This document shows positions 62,198 to 64,000 of a stretch of DNA of 64,000 nucleotides, one piece after another. The stretch is from contig BCKQ01000012.1 of assembly GCA_001600695.1 (NCBI GenBank), positions 148,096-212,095 of the forward strand. The letters are read 5' to 3'. Both the position numbers and the translations under genes were made by a program. Source of the DNA: Ascoidea asiatica (taxonomy: Eukaryota; Ascomycota; Saccharomycetes; Ascoideales; Ascoideaceae). The stretch's first letter is position 1; each line of letters opens with the position of its first letter. The notes under the pieces were generated by a model, which was not told where the DNA came from, made no database searches, and was given only the letters and a program-made list of their open reading frames with translations.

Positions 62198-64000
62198 ATG
62201 AATCAGGAAAACTTAGATATAATACCGTTAAATAATAATAAAAATGATATTAGTTATAATGATAATAATAATAAAGAAAAAGTTGGAAATATAAACGATT
62301 TGGATATTGATACTGCTTTGTTGTTAGTAGAAAATGAAACAAGTCAATGCTTATCTTTCAAATCTTCTGATAGAATAAATCAAGATAAAAATCAAGATAA
62401 AAATCAAGAGAAAGATCAAAAGAAAGATCAAAAGCAAAATGGAACCAACAACAATGAAGAAAAAATGAATAAAATTATAAATAAAACTGATTCCAATTTT
62501 AATGACAGTAAAGATTCCAAATTTACTGAACAAATTCGGAATTTAAGTTATAATTTTGAAAATAATAATGAATTAAAATCAACTTTAGAAAATTGTATTG
62601 AAAATAATTTAAAAGATTTAAATTCTAATAAAATCATAAATGACGACTCTAAAATTGATGACGTTAAAAGTCAAATGAATATTTCAAATAATTCATTGAA
62701 AATAAATAGTAATATTTTATCTTCATTACCAGTACAAAATAAAGATTTGACATATTTACCATTATATAGTTCTTTTTATCCAACTAAATTTTCACCTAAT
62801 CTTTTACTTAGTAATTCAATCATCAATCCAATTTCTAATCCAATTCCATTACAAAATCATTCATCAGCATCTATCAATTTCAAAAATAATTTAAATAATA
62901 ATTTAGGTATAAATACTTCTATCAATATAAATCAATCTTCAATTTCGAAACCTATTTCAAAAGAAGATTCAATTTCTTCAGCGTCTTTGATACCTAATGT
63001 AATTCCTACATATACTCCTTTCAACTATTATAATAATCCTTTTCCATATTTTCCTATTCAAGATTCTTTAAATCAACAATCTAATTCAAATTCTTTTCAA
63101 AAATTAGAGCCTCAGTTGGATTCTCAATCCAAATTCATATATGATTCAAATGGTATTTATAAGCTTAATACAAATGTTAAAATTGAATCTCAAACTGAAA
63201 ACCATAGTTCATTACAAGATTTTAATCTTAATTCAACAAGTTATTCAAACAACTTTTTAAATTTTCAACCTAATTTTAATTTTAACGAATTCAATTCACT
63301 TAATTCTTTTAAAAATTGTGTATCTCCTTTAGAAAATTCTTTACCAAAACAAAATAATAATAATTTGAAATCAAACGTTAAAACAAAATTGAAATTTAGA
63401 TTAAAATCGAATGTTAAATCAAATACAAACAGAAGACCATTTTCTTGTAATTTTAATAATTGTTCATGGTCTTTTACAAGACAATCCGATTTAAGAAGAC
63501 ATATGAAATCTCATAAAAATCCAGATTTTCATTGTCCATATTATAAAAATAATCCAACTTGCCATAAAAATGGTGGAGGTTTTAATAGATTAGATGTTTT
63601 AAAAAGACATTTAAAACTTGTTCATTATAAAATTGATAAATCAAATTTCAATCCATTAACAAAAGAAGATCCAGGTAATTGTAAATATTGTAATAGATTT
63701 TTCCAGAATTCAAAATTATTTATTACTCATTGTTTAAATTGTGCAAACAAGAGTAAGTTAAATGAATTCGATATTCAGTCTAGAATAATTTCATCACAGA
63801 ATACAAATTTGAATAATTCTTCAAAAAGTTTATTAAATAATTCATTTGATACTCCAATAATTACAATGGAAGAAGAAATTGCTAATATTTTAGCTAAAAA
63901 TTCTGTTAATTATCCTTTAAAGTTTAATAATCTCGGTAATGAAGAATTAAATCTTTCAAATACTGTTCATATCAATGATATTCATGAAAATATTAATAAG
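62198..64000 (+). CDS. C2H2 zinc-finger transcription factor, STP family (3' end outside window)
   Basis: 601 codons from the ATG at 62198-62200 to the window edge, open throughout. The first ~400 residues are Asn/Ser/Gln-rich with a DQKKDQKQ-like charged run near 75. Three zinc fingers follow. Finger 1 is at about 412-440: FSCNFNNCSWSFTRQSDLRR, then HMKSH. Finger 2 is at about 442-475: FHCPYYKNNPTCHKNGGGFN, then RLDVLKRHLKLVH, with the long insert typical of Stp proteins. Finger 3 is at about 490-515 (CKYCNRFFQNSKLFITHCLNC). This arrangement is that of Stp1-Stp4. The N-terminal regulatory motif that keeps Stp1/Stp2 cytoplasmic until Ssy5 cleavage is not evident, so an Stp3/Stp4-like factor is more likely. 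Confidence 0.8.
   Translation, partial: MNQENLDIIPLNNNKNDISYNDNNNKEKVGNINDLDIDTALLLVENETSQCLSFKSSDRINQDKNQDKNQEKDQKKDQKQNGTNNNEEKMNKIINKTDSNFNDSKDSKFTEQIRNLSYNFENNNELKSTLENCIENNLKDLNSNKIINDDSKIDDVKSQMNISNNSLKINSNILSSLPVQNKDLTYLPLYSSFYPTKFSPNLLLSNSIINPISNPIPLQNHSSASINFKNNLNNNLGINTSININQSSISKPISKEDSISSASLIPNVIPTYTPFNYYNNPFPYFPIQDSLNQQSNSNSFQKLEPQLDSQSKFIYDSNGIYKLNTNVKIESQTENHSSLQDFNLNSTSYSNNFLNFQPNFNFNEFNSLNSFKNCVSPLENSLPKQNNNNLKSNVKTKLKFRLKSNVKSNTNRRPFSCNFNNCSWSFTRQSDLRRHMKSHKNPDFHCPYYKNNPTCHKNGGGFNRLDVLKRHLKLVHYKIDKSNFNPLTKEDPGNCKYCNRFFQNSKLFITHCLNCANKSKLNEFDIQSRIISSQNTNLNNSSKSLLNNSFDTPIITMEEEIANILAKNSVNYPLKFNNLGNEELNLSNTVHINDIHENINK

Overview
The window is nuclear DNA of an AT-rich budding yeast (Saccharomycotina). 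The evidence is compact and almost intronless genes, many asparagine-rich low-complexity tracts, and a gene set that matches Saccharomyces family members by recognisable motifs: DED1, DLD1, CHS3, NVJ2, ROK1, SQT1, BUD16, SHE4, GLO1, INH1, DYN2, UBP15, NCE103, FMP41, HSM3 and an STP-type zinc-finger factor. Assignments come from motif recognition, not a database search. In-frame CTG codons are very rare, so the genetic code (CUG as Leu or Ser) cannot be settled here. No convincing tRNA, rRNA or CRISPR array was found.

Layout. (1) 1-9 kb: the 5' part of DED1 (minus), DLD1 (plus) and CHS3 (minus). (2) 9-26 kb: a 17-kb gene desert. It holds a decayed Ty3/gypsy-type element on the minus strand (gag at 18.6 kb to integrase at 13.4 kb), bracketed by a pair of diverged ~500-bp direct repeats at 10.26-10.77 and 18.78-19.27 kb that may be its LTRs. 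Inside the same bracket lie a broken plus-strand gene (11.6-12.5 kb) and a GGTATC iteron cluster. Immediately to the right are two ~1-kb inverted arms (19284-20320 and 22033-23021). Each begins TGTTGG like an LTR, carries a TATA box near its inner end, and runs into the same short leader and ATG. They flank a 1.7-kb core. (3) 26-64 kb: dense genes with short 3' spacers and longer 5' spacers, most of which contain a GC-richer island.

The most interesting region is the inverted-arm structure. The two arms read as two 5' ends of one LTR retroelement family pointing at each other. The middle ~700 bp of the arms is almost identical while both ends have diverged, which suggests gene conversion. A gene desert of retroelement debris with an inverted repeat around a unique core resembles the inverted-repeat or retroelement-associated regional centromeres of other yeasts. 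Calling it a centromere is inference only.

Among ordinary genes, metabolism and detoxification are represented by D-lactate dehydrogenase and glyoxalase I (both handle methylglyoxal or D-lactate), carbonic anhydrase, a pyridoxal-kinase-type enzyme and an FAH-family enzyme. Ribosome biogenesis is represented by ROK1 and SQT1, with DED1 in translation. Proteostasis is represented by UBP15, HSM3 and SHE4. A WD-repeat-like gene at 41.5-43.1 kb is interrupted by a perfect-looking 3 x 49-bp tandem array that brings in-frame stops. Dynein light chain is a split gene with a 7-nt first exon. Several promoter islands share short repeated motifs, most strikingly four GAGACC boxes about 27-29 bp apart in front of HSM3.
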